The notes: generated from the sequence alone by a model not told the origin. Shown: positions 1 through 9,339, counted from the stretch's first letter. The stretch is DNA of 55,672 nucleotides from Pseudomonadota bacterium (GCA_019351895.1 JABBOH010000014.1:49494-105165); one strand, 5' to 3'. Made by a program: numbers and translations.

Positions 1-451
1 CGATCCCGACGCGGTCCGAACTCGATGAGCCGATCATCACGATCCGCGCGCCGGGCGAGGCCTTGAGGGTGGGCAACAGGGCTTGCGTCAGGGCGAGGGG
101 CGACAGCAGGTTGGTGGCGATGACACGCTCGCGGCCCTCGGCGGTCACTTCGCGCTTGGCGCTGAACACGGCGGCGTTGTTCACGAGCAGGTCGAGCCGC
201 GGCTTGTCCCGGAGGATGCCCTCGGCGACCGCGCGGGTGGCGGCGAGGGAGGAGAGGTCGGCGATGCGGATGTCGACCGACGCGGCCGGCACACGCTCCA
301 GCACCCAGGACTTCGCGGCCTCGGCGCGGCGGCCGTCGCGCGCGATCAGGATGAGCGCGTATCCAGCCTGGGCGAGTCCCGCCGCGATCCAGCGCCCGAT
401 GCCGCTGGTCGCGCCGGTCACTACCGCCGTCCTGCCCTCAGCCATGGTCAT
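1..451 (-). CDS. SDR family oxidoreductase, N-terminal part (cut by window edge)
   Basis: This is the first 150 codons of a short-chain dehydrogenase/reductase; the rest lies outside the window. The N-terminus shows the dinucleotide-binding glycine motif TGATSGIG, then an Asp-containing adenine-pocket segment (ADLSS) and the NNAA motif of the Rossmann fold. The catalytic Tyr-x3-Lys is beyond the edge, so activity cannot be judged. I chose the ATG at 451 because AAGGATAT lies about 12 bases upstream; an in-frame ATG at 445 is the alternative. It starts 17 bases after the argF stop on the same strand, so it is probably the third gene of an argD-argF operon. The substrate is unknown. Confidence 0.85.
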   Translation of the reverse strand, partial: MTMAEGRTAVVTGATSGIGRWIAAGLAQAGYALILIARDGRRAEAAKSWVLERVPAASVDIRIADLSSLAATRAVAEGILRDKPRLDLLVNNAAVFSAKREVTAEGRERVIATNLLSPLALTQALLPTLKASPGARIVMIGSSSSDRVGI

Positions 452-468
452 GCCGCATAAAGATATCC

Positions 469-1443
469 TTATGTCTGCTCATCGGCTGAGAACGCCCAGG
501 CGAGGATGCCCTTCTGCGCATGCAGCCGGTTCTCGGCCTCCTGGAACACGACCGACTGGTGACCGTCGATCACCGCCGCCTCCACCTCCTCGCCGCGATG
601 GGCGGGCAGGCAATGCATGAACAACGCGTCCGGCGCGGCACCGGCCATCAGCCGCTCGGTCACCCGGTAGGGGGCGAGGAGGTTGTGCCGGCTCTCGCCC
701 TCGGTGTCGGCCATGCTCACCCAGGTGTCGGTGATGACGCAGCGCGCGCCCGCCACCGCGTCCGAGGGGTCGCGGACGAGTTCGATGCGCGCGCCCTCGG
801 CCTTCGCCCAGTCCAGCACCTCGGGCGGTGGCGCGAGTTCCGGCGGGGTCGCGAGCCGGAGCGTGAAGCGAAAGCGCGCCGCGGCCTCGATCCAGCTGCG
901 GGCGACGTTGTTGCCGTCGCCCACCCAGGCGATCACCGCGCCCGCGATCGGGCCCCGCAGCTCCTCGAAAGTCAGGATGTCCGCCATGATCTGGCAGGGG
1001 TGGGACGCCTCGGTGAGCCCGTTGATGACCGGCACGGTCGCGTATTGCGCGAGTTCGTAGAGGTTCCGGGCGCGGTCCGTCCGCAGCATGATGCCGTCGA
1101 CGTAGCGGGACAGCACGCGCGCCGTATCGGCGATGGTCTCGCCCCGGCCAAGCTGCATCTCATGCCCCAGCAGAATGACCGGGTCGCCGCCGAGTTCGCG
1201 TATCGCGACCTCGAAGCTGACCCGCGTGCGGGTGCTCGGCTTGCCGAAGATGAGCGCGACCGACTTGCCCGTCAGCGGCCGCGCATGATCGCGGCGGTGC
1301 TTCTTGCAGACTTCGGCGGTCGTCAGGATATCGCGCAGCGTGACGGCATCGATGTCCTTGAGGTCGAGGAAGTGCCGGGGCGCGGGCGGCGCGTCCTTGG
1401 CCTCCGGGCTGCGGTTCCCAGCGGCGCTCATTCGGTCATTCAC
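469..1443 (-). CDS. argF: Ornithine carbamoyltransferase
   Basis: This enzyme transfers the carbamoyl group from carbamoyl phosphate to ornithine to give citrulline in arginine synthesis, in the cytoplasm. The 324-aa protein has the carbamoyl-phosphate loop STRTR (residues 70-74), HPCQ (148-151), the DTWVSM stretch of the ornithine loop (240-245) and [10 protein letters not shown] (278-287), whose Cys is the conserved active-site residue. Length fits an anabolic OTCase with about 20 extra N-terminal residues. The start overlaps the argD stop in an ATGA arrangement, which supports it and implies translational coupling. A second Met at residue 5 could also serve. Confidence 0.97.
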   Translation of the reverse strand: MNDRMSAAGNRSPEAKDAPPAPRHFLDLKDIDAVTLRDILTTAEVCKKHRRDHARPLTGKSVALIFGKPSTRTRVSFEVAIRELGGDPVILLGHEMQLGRGETIADTARVLSRYVDGIMLRTDRARNLYELAQYATVPVINGLTEASHPCQIMADILTFEELRGPIAGAVIAWVGDGNNVARSWIEAAARFRFTLRLATPPELAPPPEVLDWAKAEGARIELVRDPSDAVAGARCVITDTWVSMADTEGESRHNLLAPYRVTERLMAGAAPDALFMHCLPAHRGEEVEAAVIDGHQSVVFQEAENRLHAQKGILAWAFSADEQT

Positions 1444-2630
1444 TGAGCCGCCACCTTGGGCTCACTGAGCGCGATCACGGCCCGGCGCAGCATCATGATG
1501 GCGGCGGCGCAGTCCTCCGCCGTGACGATCAGCGGCGGCGCGAGGCGCAACACGTTGTCCCCGGCGGCGACGGTCAGCAGCCCCTGTTCCACGCAGGCGG
1601 CCTGCATGGCCGTGTTCGGCACCGTGAGCTTGAGGCCGAGCAACAGGCCTTGGCCGCGGACCTCCTCGATGACCGAGGGGTAGTCGGCGGCCAGCGCCTC
1701 CAGATCGCGGCGGAGAGCGACAGCGCGGGTGGCGACGCTCTCCAGGAAGCCCGGCGCCAGCATCGCGTCGAGCACGGCGTTGCCGGCGGTGGCCGCGAGC
1801 GGATTGCCGCCGAAGGTCGTGCCATGCGTTCCGGGGCGGATGTTGCGGGCGACCGCCTCCGTCGCGACGACGGCACCGACCGGAAAGCCTCCGCCGAGGC
1901 CTTTGGCGAGCGACATGACGTCCGGCGTGATACCCGACCATTCATAGGCGAAGAGCTTGCCCGTGCGGCCCATGCCGGTCTGGATTTCGTCGAGGCCGAG
2001 CAGGATGCCGAACTCGTCGCAGGCGGCGCGGAGCCCCGGCAGGAAATCGGGGGAGGCGGAGCGGATGCCGCCTTCGCCCTGGATCGGCTCCACGATGATG
2101 CCCGCGGTCTCGGGCCCGATGGCGTCGCGGAGCGCGTTGAGGTTGTTGAACGGCACATGGTCGAAGCCGTCCACAGGCGGGCCGAAACCCTTGATGTAGT
2201 TCGGATTTCCGGTAGCCGAGATCATCGCCAGCGTACGCCCGTGGAAGGCGCCGTCGAAGCAGATGATGCGCCAGCGCTCGGGGTGGCCGTTCTCCGCCAT
2301 GGTCTTGCGGATCATCTTGACCATGCCTTCGTTCGCCTCGGCGCCCGAATTGCAGAAGAAGACGCTGTCGCCGAAGCTGTGCTCGACCAGACGCGCGGCG
2401 AGCGTCTCCGCCTGCGGGATGCGGTAGAGGTTCGAGACGTGCATGACGCGGGCGGCCTGCTCGGCGATGGCGCGGGTGAGCCCGGGATGGCCATGACCGA
2501 GGGAGGAAGTGGCGATGCCCGCCCCGAAATCGAGGAATCGTCGCCCGTCCGCCGTGAACAGCCAAGCGCCTTCGCCCCGCTCGAAAGCGAGGTCCGCACG
2601 GTTGTAGTTCGGCATCAGGGCAGAAATCAT
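1440..2630 (-). CDS. argD: Acetylornithine aminotransferase
   Basis: This is a PLP enzyme of the class III aminotransferase fold that makes N-acetylornithine from N-acetylglutamate semialdehyde; many bacterial ArgD proteins also act as succinyldiaminopimelate aminotransferase, feeding lysine synthesis. The 396-aa protein has the phosphate-binding NSGAEAN segment (94-100), the FHGRT motif (129-133), the Asp of DEIQ (214) and the Schiff-base Lys in [10 protein letters not shown] (K243). It is the first gene of an argD-argF operon and overlaps argF by 4 bases. A start at Met6 is possible. The promoter noted at 2660-2688 lies just upstream. Confidence 0.96.
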   Translation of the reverse strand: MISALMPNYNRADLAFERGEGAWLFTADGRRFLDFGAGIATSSLGHGHPGLTRAIAEQAARVMHVSNLYRIPQAETLAARLVEHSFGDSVFFCNSGAEANEGMVKMIRKTMAENGHPERWRIICFDGAFHGRTLAMISATGNPNYIKGFGPPVDGFDHVPFNNLNALRDAIGPETAGIIVEPIQGEGGIRSASPDFLPGLRAACDEFGILLGLDEIQTGMGRTGKLFAYEWSGITPDVMSLAKGLGGGFPVGAVVATEAVARNIRPGTHGTTFGGNPLAATAGNAVLDAMLAPGFLESVATRAVALRRDLEALAADYPSVIEEVRGQGLLLGLKLTVPNTAMQAACVEQGLLTVAAGDNVLRLAPPLIVTAEDCAAAIMMLRRAVIALSEPKVAAQ

Positions 2631-2659
2631 CTCGGCCTTCCGATCACGGAAAGCAGTGA

Positions 2660-2688
2660 TGTATGAGTTCCACGGGCAGGCCCGTCAA
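2660..2688 (-). promoter_or_regulatory. Predicted sigma70-type promoter of argD-argF
   Basis: Read on the minus strand, TTGACG (2688-2683) is separated by exactly 17 bases from CATACA (2665-2660). The argD start codon is about 30 bases further on. The -35 box matches five of six consensus positions; the -10 is weaker. An inverted repeat sits in the spacer. Confidence 0.5.
2672..2685. promoter_or_regulatory. Inverted repeat in argD promoter spacer, possible operator
   Basis: ACGGG (2672-2676) and CCCGT (2681-2685) form an inverted repeat with a 4-base centre, lying between the -35 and -10 boxes of the predicted argD promoter. A protein bound here would block RNA polymerase. It does not resemble the canonical ArgR box, so the regulator, if any, is unknown. 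Confidence 0.3.
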
Positions 2689-2713
2689 TCAATCAAGGTA
2701 AAGCATCACACAG

Positions 2714-3301
2714 ATGACGCAGGCAAAAACCGCACGTCTTGACGAGGCCGCCTTGCGGGAGGTGGCGCTCGACTACACCACCCGATACGGCGGCACGGCG
2801 GCGGCGGTGACCCGCATCCTCGACCGGCGCATCCGGCGCTGGGCGGATGCGCTTTTGGCGGCCGAGGAGCCGGACCGGGAGGCGATCGGGGCGCAGGCGG
2901 CGGCGCTGCGGACGGCGGCGGCGCGCGTGGTAGCCTCCCTCGCGGCGCTCGGCGCTGTCAACGACGCGGCTTTCGCGGAGAGCCGCGCGCGCCGTCTGCG
3001 CCGTGCGGGCCGGTCGCGCCGCGCGGTGCTCGCCCATCTGGGTGCCAAGGGCGTCAGCGGGGATTTGGCCGCGACGGCAGCGCCGGAGGACGAGGCGACG
3101 GAACTCGCCGCGGCGCTCGCTTTCGCGCGGCGGCGGCGGGTCGGCCCCTTCGCCCGTCCCGAAGCGGCGGAGGACCGGCTGCGCACGCTGACGGTATTCG
3201 GCCGGGCAGGGTTCAGCGGCGCCATTGCCCGGCGGGCGCTCGCCTGCGAGCCCGAGGAGGCCGAGCGCATCCTGCGCGGCGAGCAGCGGGCGGCTGATTA
3301 A
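2714..3301 (+). CDS. recX: RecX-family regulatory protein
   Basis: RecX binds RecA filaments and limits their extension. The 195-aa protein is built of helical, Arg- and Ala-rich segments with the family layout: an N-terminal LDYTTRYGGT helix, a central block around GAVNDAAFAESRARR (about 77-91) resembling the RecX consensus for an aspartate- and phenylalanine-containing short helix, then a GRSRRAVLAHLGAKGV block typical of the second three-helix repeat. recA is not next to it; it stands between argD (divergent) and a methyltransferase gene. The Shine-Dalgarno-like AAGG is about 15 bases before the ATG, so translation may be weak. Confidence 0.8.
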   Translation: MTQAKTARLDEAALREVALDYTTRYGGTAAAVTRILDRRIRRWADALLAAEEPDREAIGAQAAALRTAAARVVASLAALGAVNDAAFAESRARRLRRAGRSRRAVLAHLGAKGVSGDLAATAAPEDEATELAAALAFARRRRVGPFARPEAAEDRLRTLTVFGRAGFSGAIARRALACEPEEAERILRGEQRAAD

Positions 3302-3383
3302 GGGGCCTGCGCCGGAAATGACTTGGCGCGGGCGCCGACTTGCCACCAACTGGAGCAATCGTCAGCACAAGGAAACGACCGGC

Positions 3384-4205
3384 ATGGCCTTTCGCCCGGT
3401 GACGGAGCCGCTGGAGGCGGGCATCGCACGGCAGCGCGGCGTATTCGAGGCGCTGTCCCTGCTGACCCCCCATGATCTGCCGCGTGAGCGCAAGCTGCGC
3501 GTCGGCGGCCCGGGGGATGGCGGCTACGTCATGGTCGACCGTCTGCGCCCATCCCAGCCGGTGATGAGCTTCGGCGTCGGCCCCTCGGTCGCCTTCGACC
3601 GCGATCTGGCCGAGCGCGGGCATCCGGTTCTGCTGTTCGACCACACGATCGAAGCGCTGCCCGGCGAGCACCCGCGTTTCACCTGGTTCGCCGAAGGTGT
3701 CGCGGGCGCGTCGGACCCCGCCCGGCGGCTGTTCACGCTGGCCGACCACATGGCCAAGCTGCCGCATCTCGGAGGAGACGGGGGCGCCGACGGCCCGATC
3801 CTGAAGCTCGATGTCGAGGGCGCGGAGTGGGATGTGCTGACGGAAACGCCCATGGGGTTGCTGCGGCGGTTCGAGCAGATCGTGATCGAGTTGCACGAGT
3901 TGCCGAGGCTGGAGGAGCGGCGCTTCCGCAGCATGGCCTGGAAGGCGCTGGCGACGATGTCCTCGGCCTTCACCCTTTGCCATGTGCATGCGAACAACTA
4001 CGGCGCCATCCGGACGGTTTGCGGCTTCCCGATCCCCGAGACGCTGGAGGCGACTTACATCCGGTCCGATCTGGTCGAGGTGGCCCCGTCGGCAACCTTC
4101 TATCCGACGCCGCTCGACACCGGGAACTGTCTCGACTGGCCGGACTATCCGCTGTGGTTCTATCCCTTCGTGCCCGGCGCGGCGAAGGCAGTCTTCCCCT
4201 GGTGA
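3384..4205 (+). CDS. FkbM-type SAM-dependent methyltransferase
   Basis: The 273-aa protein has the FkbM/Methyltransf_21 layout: GDGGYVM near the N-terminus, an FGVG segment at the SAM-binding glycine loop, and the hallmark LKLDVEGAEWDVL in the middle, followed by IVIELHE. Members O-methylate sugars, lipids or natural products; the substrate cannot be read here. The frame is open from 3225, but AAGGAAA 8 bases before the ATG at 3384 fixes the start. It follows recX by 82 bases on the same strand. No polysaccharide genes are adjacent, so its target is open. Confidence 0.75.
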   Translation: MAFRPVTEPLEAGIARQRGVFEALSLLTPHDLPRERKLRVGGPGDGGYVMVDRLRPSQPVMSFGVGPSVAFDRDLAERGHPVLLFDHTIEALPGEHPRFTWFAEGVAGASDPARRLFTLADHMAKLPHLGGDGGADGPILKLDVEGAEWDVLTETPMGLLRRFEQIVIELHELPRLEERRFRSMAWKALATMSSAFTLCHVHANNYGAIRTVCGFPIPETLEATYIRSDLVEVAPSATFYPTPLDTGNCLDWPDYPLWFYPFVPGAAKAVFPW

Positions 4206-4217
4206 GCGCGTCGGCGC

Positions 4218-4234
4218 GGGGTCGGATGGACCCC
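4218..4234. terminator. Hairpin between convergent genes, possible terminator
   Basis: GGGGTC (4218-4223) and GACCCC (4229-4234) make a 6-bp perfect stem with a 5-base loop, 13 bases after the methyltransferase stop and 16 bases before the end of the convergent small gene. There is no T-run, so it would be a weak or Rho-assisted terminator at best. Confidence 0.35.
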
Positions 4235-4249
4235 AGACATTGGCCGCCG

Positions 4250-4477
4250 CTACGCGGGTGTCTCGCCGTCCGATCCGCCGGCGGCGCGATCAGGGGGGCC
4301 CAAACCCGATCGCGCCTCCTCGAGCGCCTGGTACTCCGCTTCAAGTTCCGCGATGAGGGAGATGTCGTTGGACGCTTCGCCCATGGTGGGACCCTCGCGC
4401 AGTCGCTCGAGCTGGTGGCGGATCACCTTCAACCCATCGTCCATCTGCTGGCGGAGGGACTCATCTAACTCTGACAT
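4250..4477 (-). CDS. Small hypothetical protein, coiled-coil
   Basis: A 75-aa acidic protein without a recognised domain. Residues 1-55 alternate charged and hydrophobic positions (for example DDGLKVIRHQLERL and LIAELEAEYQALEEA), which suggests two amphipathic helices or a short coiled coil; the last 20 residues are Gly/Pro/Asp-rich and probably disordered. There is no signal peptide or membrane segment, so it is likely cytosolic. AGGG precedes the start at a plausible distance. It is a single gene, convergent with the methyltransferase. It could be a spurious frame, but residue composition looks protein-like. Confidence 0.5.
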   Translation of the reverse strand: MSELDESLRQQMDDGLKVIRHQLERLREGPTMGEASNDISLIAELEAEYQALEEARSGLGPPDRAAGGSDGETPA

Positions 4478-4561
4478 GGATCGACCCTAGCGTGCCGGCG
4501 CGACGGCGGATAGGCGGCAGCTAGCTGAGTCAATAACCGCCGAGCGGACCCACGTTGCCCG

Positions 4562-5374
4562 TCAGAGCCGCTCACCCGCCCGTTCGGCAGCCGCCTCGTC
4601 ACCGCCGTCCGCCGGCCAAAGCGCCGCGTTGAACCGCATGCCCGTCACCCCGTCCGACGCCGGAGAGGCGAGCCACAGCAGCGGCGGCACGATCACCTCG
4701 GGCGCGAGCAGTTTGGCCCTCACCGCCGGAGCGATGCCCTGGGGGATCATGCCGGTGAGGGTGGCCCCACCGGGCAGGAGTGCGTTCACGGTAACGCCGG
4801 AGCCCGCGAGATCCTGCGCCCAGATCACTGTCTCGGAGTCGAGCGCCGCCTTCGACGGGCCATAGGGCGAGAAGCCCGCGCGGCGCATGGTCTCGCGGTT
4901 CATCGAGATATTGACGATCCGCCCCCAGCCCGCCGCGCGCATGGCGGGCGCGGCCGCCCGCGCCATCAGAAACGGACCATTGACGTTGGTGTCGATCACC
5001 ATCCGCCAGACCTCGGGGTCGGTTTCCCAGAAGCGCGTCGGTTCGGTCAAGAAGTGCTCGCTGACATATTTCATGCCGCGCCCGGCATTGTTCACGAGTA
5101 TGTCGACCCGTCCGTGCGGGCCAATTGCCGCCTCGACCACGCGAGCACAATCTGCGGCGCGCCGGACATCGGCCTGCACGACGGTGACACGATCCGGCCC
5201 AGCCTCGGCAGCCACGGCGGCAAGCTCGGCCGTCTCATGCGCGGCGGTGGCGACGACGTGAGCACCCGCCCGCACCAGCCCCAGCACCATCGCGCGGCCG
5301 AGACCGCGCCCGCCGCCGGTGACGATGGCCACCCGCCCCGCGAGACGGCCGGCGCTCGCGCTGATCTTTTGCAT
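4562..5374 (-). CDS. SDR family oxidoreductase
   Basis: A classical short-chain dehydrogenase of 270 aa. It shows TGGGRGLGRA for NAD(P) binding, NNAG in strand 4, and a catalytic Ser-Tyr-Lys set (NIS, then YGPSK). After the active site it has NALLPGG in place of the usual N-x-x-x-PG segment. The substrate is unknown. It starts 6 bases after the stop of the histidine kinase gene on the same strand, so the two are probably co-transcribed, although I see no clear ribosome site of its own. The C-terminal 15 residues are acidic and Arg-rich and outside the usual SDR core. Confidence 0.85.
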   Translation of the reverse strand: MQKISASAGRLAGRVAIVTGGGRGLGRAMVLGLVRAGAHVVATAAHETAELAAVAAEAGPDRVTVVQADVRRAADCARVVEAAIGPHGRVDILVNNAGRGMKYVSEHFLTEPTRFWETDPEVWRMVIDTNVNGPFLMARAAAPAMRAAGWGRIVNISMNRETMRRAGFSPYGPSKAALDSETVIWAQDLAGSGVTVNALLPGGATLTGMIPQGIAPAVRAKLLAPEVIVPPLLWLASPASDGVTGMRFNAALWPADGGDEAAAERAGERL

Positions 5375-5380
5375 AGAATG

Positions 5381-6475
5381 TCAGGTGGTGGCGTGAGCGG
5401 GAAGATCCGCCCGCTTGAACACGATCGTGACGCGCACGCCCTCGTCCGGGCGCGACTCGATCTCGAGATCGGCCTTCGCGTTCTCCCGCAGAGACTGCAC
5501 GATCGCGGCGCCGAGCTTGCCGCGCTTCGGCCAGATGACGCCTTCCGGCAAGCCCACGCCATCGTCCGCGATGATGATCCGGCAGCCGTCGGCCTCGGTA
5601 AGGCTGTGCAGGCTGATCGTCCCGCCCGACCGGTTGACGAAGGCATGCTTCAGCGCATTGGTCAGCAGCTCGTTGACGACGAGACCGGTCGGCATCGCGA
5701 CGTTCACCGACACGGGATAGATGTCGACCTTGAGGTCGAACCGGATGCCCTCGACGCCGTGGGCCTGGAGCACGGCGGAGGCCACCCGGCTGAGATAAAC
5801 GCCAAGATCGACGACATCCTCGGCCCCGTGATCCGACAGGAGTCCATAGAGGATCTGGATGGCCTCAATGCGGCCCGCAAGCCGGTCGAAGGGCGCCGTA
5901 TCCATCTTGCCCTGGGCGTTCCGCGCCTCGATCCGCATCAGCGCGGTGATCATCTGCAGGTTGTTCTTCACGCGATGCTGGACCTCCAGCAGCAGCGTGT
6001 CCTTCTCGCGCAGCTTCTGCCGCAGCGTCTCACGATCGTCATCGGCATGCGCCGCCACATCGACGAGCGCCGCCAGACGGAAGGCAGGCCGCCCGTGATC
6101 GTCGTGAATGACATTGGAATAGGCGTCGATCACGGAAGGAGGCTGCTCAGGACGCTCGATCCGATAGGTGCCGATGAAATCGGTCGCGCTCTCGATCGCC
6201 GCGCCAAGCGTGACCGCCTTGCCCTGAACGTCTCCCTTCTGCTGGAAGATGGTCCAGGGATGGTCGACGATCTCGGCCGCCGTGCAGCCGGACAGCCGCT
6301 CGAACTCCGGATTGGAGTAGACGATGCGTTCCGCGCCGCTCATGTCCGAAACGGCGATGGCGATCGGCACCTGATCGAGAAAGCGGCGAAACTGCTCACT
6401 TTCCAGCGCGCCCGCGAGGTCGGGCGTGGCCAGCAGCGTCTCAACCTGATCGGTTTCGTTGTCGGCGTCGTTCAT
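5381..6475 (-). CDS. PAS-domain sensor histidine kinase, HisKA_2 type
   Basis: A 364-aa soluble sensor kinase. A PAS domain covers about residues 25-140 (VYSNPEFERLSG is the typical PAS core). The HisKA_2 dimerisation segment has VQHRVKNNLQMI with the phospho-acceptor His167, and the ATPase domain has the N box NELLTNALKHA (268-278) and G1 box DDGVGLP (304-310). There are no membrane segments, so it senses a cytosolic cue or redox/light ligand through PAS; there is no LOV-type Cys motif that I recognise. HisKA_2 kinases in alphaproteobacteria often feed the PhyR general stress response. No response regulator gene is adjacent. Confidence 0.9.
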   Translation of the reverse strand: MNDADNETDQVETLLATPDLAGALESEQFRRFLDQVPIAIAVSDMSGAERIVYSNPEFERLSGCTAAEIVDHPWTIFQQKGDVQGKAVTLGAAIESATDFIGTYRIERPEQPPSVIDAYSNVIHDDHGRPAFRLAALVDVAAHADDDRETLRQKLREKDTLLLEVQHRVKNNLQMITALMRIEARNAQGKMDTAPFDRLAGRIEAIQILYGLLSDHGAEDVVDLGVYLSRVASAVLQAHGVEGIRFDLKVDIYPVSVNVAMPTGLVVNELLTNALKHAFVNRSGGTISLHSLTEADGCRIIIADDGVGLPEGVIWPKRGKLGAAIVQSLRENAKADLEIESRPDEGVRVTIVFKRADLPAHATT

Positions 6476-6655
6476 AACCGGTCCCGCAAATCCAACTAGA
6501 GGCTATACCGGATCGCCGCTCATTCCCAAAGAGTTGATGACTGCCCAGACCCGGGCCGCGTGGATCGGGGGTTTGATTGTGCCGCAAAGTAAGCGATTCG
6601 ACCTCCGAAAAGAGGCGGCAGTGTCGGCGGCGTACCGAGTAATAATTCCGGCCGT

Positions 6656-6892
6656 TTAATAGTCTTTCCGTCGGGACAGGCTGAAGATCGCCGCGCCGAA
6701 CACCAATCCGAGAGCGCCCGCGGTGAGCAGGCTGGACGCCGGGCGTGCGCGGACGCGCTCCCCAAGCTCATAGACAGCGCTCTCCACGGCCCCGGCGCCG
6801 TCCACGGCAGGCGGGATCACCCGCTGGTTCACGAAGGTCATGAAAGCCGAGGGTCCCCCCGGATTGTCGATCAGGTAGCCGACGGACACCAT
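6656..6892 (-). CDS. Small membrane-anchored protein, DUF883/ElaB-like C-terminus
   Basis: A 78-aa protein with one C-terminal transmembrane helix (about residues 54-72) preceded by Arg-Pro and followed by RRKDY. This tail, with a small-residue helix ending in basic residues, resembles the anchor of DUF883/ElaB-YqjD proteins, which are stress-induced and can bind ribosomes. The N-terminal half lacks the long heptad region of ElaB, so it may be only distantly related. It is transcribed divergently from the FdhF-like gene, with about 120 bases between. Confidence 0.5.
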   Translation of the reverse strand: MVSVGYLIDNPGGPSAFMTFVNQRVIPPAVDGAGAVESAVYELGERVRARPASSLLTAGALGLVFGAAIFSLSRRKDY

Positions 6893-7010
6893 GGCAGTCT
6901 TGCCTCCCGAGTTGCCTCAACTTCCAGGAAGTTGGGGCTGCGGGACGTTGCCGCAAGCGCCTCGGCTCCCATCTCTCCGCCACGGTTCACTGCCCCCGAG
7001 GAGAAAGCCC

Positions 7011-9329
7011 ATGGACGAAACCCCCTCCTTCAAGCCCTATAGGCTTCCCTCAGGCGGCTGGGGTTCGGCCCGATCCGTGCAGAATATTTTGCGGCGGGAG
7101 GGAATTCCGGTCAGCGGGGCGCTCGCGCTCACCCAGCAGAACAAGCCCGACGGCTTTCAGTGCGTAAGCTGCGCCTGGATCAAGCCCGCCGACCCGCTGC
7201 CATTCGAGTTCTGCGAGAACGGCGTCAAGGCGACCGCTTGGGACCTCACCACCCATCGCGCCAAGCCCGAATTCTTCGCGAAGCATTCCGTGAGCGAACT
7301 GCGCGGCTGGGTCGACCACGACCTGGAGCAGGTCGGGCGGCTGACGCGCCCGATGCGCTACGATGCCGCCACCGACCGCTACCGCGAGGTTTCGTGGGAC
7401 GTGGCCTTCGCCGAGATCGGGCGGGAGTTGCGGGCGATCTCCGACCGGCGGCGCTCGGTCTTCTATAGCTCCGGGCGGACCTCCAACGAGGCGAGCTACC
7501 TGTACGGCCTGTTCGCGCGCCTGTACGGCAACAACAACCTGCCCGACAGCTCCAACATGTGCCACGAGACAACGTCGGTCGCGCTGCCCGAGAGCATCGG
7601 CGTGCCGGTCGGAACCGTCACGCTCGACGATTTCGCCAAGACCGACTGCATCTTCTTCTTTGGTCAGAATCCCGGCGTGAACTCTCCCCGGATGCTGCAC
7701 CCGCTGCAGGTGGCGAGCGAGCGGGGCGCGCCGATCATCACGTTCAACCCGCTGCGGGAGCGGGGGCTGGAGAGCTTCACCAACCCGCAATCGCCGGTCG
7801 AGATGATGACGATGCATTCGACCCGCATCAGCTCGCACTACCATCAGGTCAAGACGGGTGGCGATTTGGCCGCCATCGCCGGCATCTGCAAGGCGCTCGT
7901 CGAGATGGACGACGAGGACCGCGCGGCAGGCGGCACTGGCGTCCTCGACCACGCCTTCATCGCCGAGCACACGATCGGGATCGGGCCTTTCGTCGAGTGG
8001 CTGCGCGCGCAGAACTGGGATGAGCTGGAGCGGCGCTCCGGCCTGCATCGGGCGGCGCTAGAGGGTACGGCGGCAACCTACGCCCATGCCAAGGCCGCGA
8101 TCGGCGTGTACGGCATGGGGCTCACGCAGCACCGCGCCGGCGTCGAGACTGTGCAGATGCTGGTCAACCTGTTGCTGCTGCGCGGCAACATCGGCCGCGA
8201 CGGCGCCGGGATCAGCCCCATCCGAGGCCACTCCAACGTGCAGGGCCAGCGCACCGTCGGCATCACCGAGAAGCCGGAGCTGGTGCCGATGGACGTGCTG
8301 GCGAAGCAGTACGGGTTCGAGCCGCCGCGCGAGCAGGGGCTCGATACGGTCGAGGCCTGCGAGGCGATTCTGAAGGGCGAGGTCGACGCCTTCATGATGC
8401 TCGGCGGCAACTTCGTGCGCGCCATTCCGGATCGTGACCGGATGGAGGCGGTGTGGCGCAACATCCGCCTCACGGTCAGCGTCGCCACCAAAATCAACCG
8501 CAGCCACCTGTTCCCCGGAACCGTCAGCTACGTGCTGCCGGTGCTCAGCCGGCTGGAGCGGGACGTGCAGGCGACGGGCGAGCAGCTGCTGTCGATGGAG
8601 GATACGTCCTCCTGCATCCACGCTTCGCGTGGGGTGAAGGCGCCGGCTTCGAAGCATCTTCGCAGCGAGGTGGAGATCGTCTGCCGCATCGCGATGGCGA
8701 CGCTCGATCCTAATCCGCAGGTACCGTGGCAGGCCTGGATAGACAATTACGATCGGATCCGGGACGCGATCGGCGTGACCTATCCTGCGATCTTCTACGA
8801 CTACAACAAGCGGATGCACGAGCCGGGCGGCTTCCACAAGCCGCTGCCGGCCCGCAACCGCGAATGGCACACGAAGAGCGGCAAGGCGGTCATCATCACG
8901 CCGAAGGCGCTGGAGGAGGATCTCGACATGCCCGAAACCGGGCACGAGGTGCTGCGCATGATGACGCTGCGCAGCAACGATCAGTTCAACACGACCATCT
9001 ACGGCTATGACGATCGTTTCCGCGGCATCAAGGGTACGCGGATGGTGGTGTTGATGAACGTCGACGACATCGCCCGGCTGGAACTCGCGGAGGGCGAGGA
9101 GGTTTCGCTCGTGACCGCATCCACGGACGGGCATCACCGGGAGATGGGCGGCTTCCGCGTGACGCCCTACAATGTGCCGGTCGGATGCATCGGCACCTAT
9201 TACCCGGAGGCGAACGCGCTCGTGCCGCTCAACCACTATGCCGAGGGCAGCCGCACGCCGGCGTCGAAGAACATTCCGGTGCGGGTTCGGAAGGCCTCGG
9301 CCATTGATCGTGGTCAGGCCGCGGCCTAA
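7011..9329 (+). CDS. FdhF/YdeP-type molybdopterin oxidoreductase
   Basis: A 772-aa member of the bis-MGD oxidoreductase superfamily, closest by layout to the FdhF/YdeP alpha-subunit family (TIGR01701). It has an N-terminal CVSC pair (Cys51, Cys54) with Cys68 instead of a full four-Cys ferredoxin-like motif, then YSSGRTSNEA and SNMCHETTSVAL (Cys184 is a candidate molybdenum ligand), FFGQNPG, and a C-terminal bis-MGD domain (FNTTIYGYDDR). No twin-arginine signal is present, so it is cytosolic. The start follows GAGGAGAAAG; the frame is open further upstream. Nearby mobB, mobA and fdhD fit cofactor maturation. Formate as substrate is only a guess; no electron-transfer subunit genes are adjacent. 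Confidence 0.85.
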   Translation: MDETPSFKPYRLPSGGWGSARSVQNILRREGIPVSGALALTQQNKPDGFQCVSCAWIKPADPLPFEFCENGVKATAWDLTTHRAKPEFFAKHSVSELRGWVDHDLEQVGRLTRPMRYDAATDRYREVSWDVAFAEIGRELRAISDRRRSVFYSSGRTSNEASYLYGLFARLYGNNNLPDSSNMCHETTSVALPESIGVPVGTVTLDDFAKTDCIFFFGQNPGVNSPRMLHPLQVASERGAPIITFNPLRERGLESFTNPQSPVEMMTMHSTRISSHYHQVKTGGDLAAIAGICKALVEMDDEDRAAGGTGVLDHAFIAEHTIGIGPFVEWLRAQNWDELERRSGLHRAALEGTAATYAHAKAAIGVYGMGLTQHRAGVETVQMLVNLLLLRGNIGRDGAGISPIRGHSNVQGQRTVGITEKPELVPMDVLAKQYGFEPPREQGLDTVEACEAILKGEVDAFMMLGGNFVRAIPDRDRMEAVWRNIRLTVSVATKINRSHLFPGTVSYVLPVLSRLERDVQATGEQLLSMEDTSSCIHASRGVKAPASKHLRSEVEIVCRIAMATLDPNPQVPWQAWIDNYDRIRDAIGVTYPAIFYDYNKRMHEPGGFHKPLPARNREWHTKSGKAVIITPKALEEDLDMPETGHEVLRMMTLRSNDQFNTTIYGYDDRFRGIKGTRMVVLMNVDDIARLELAEGEEVSLVTASTDGHHREMGGFRVTPYNVPVGCIGTYYPEANALVPLNHYAEGSRTPASKNIPVRVRKASAIDRGQAAA

Positions 9330-9339
9330 GCTGCGCCAC

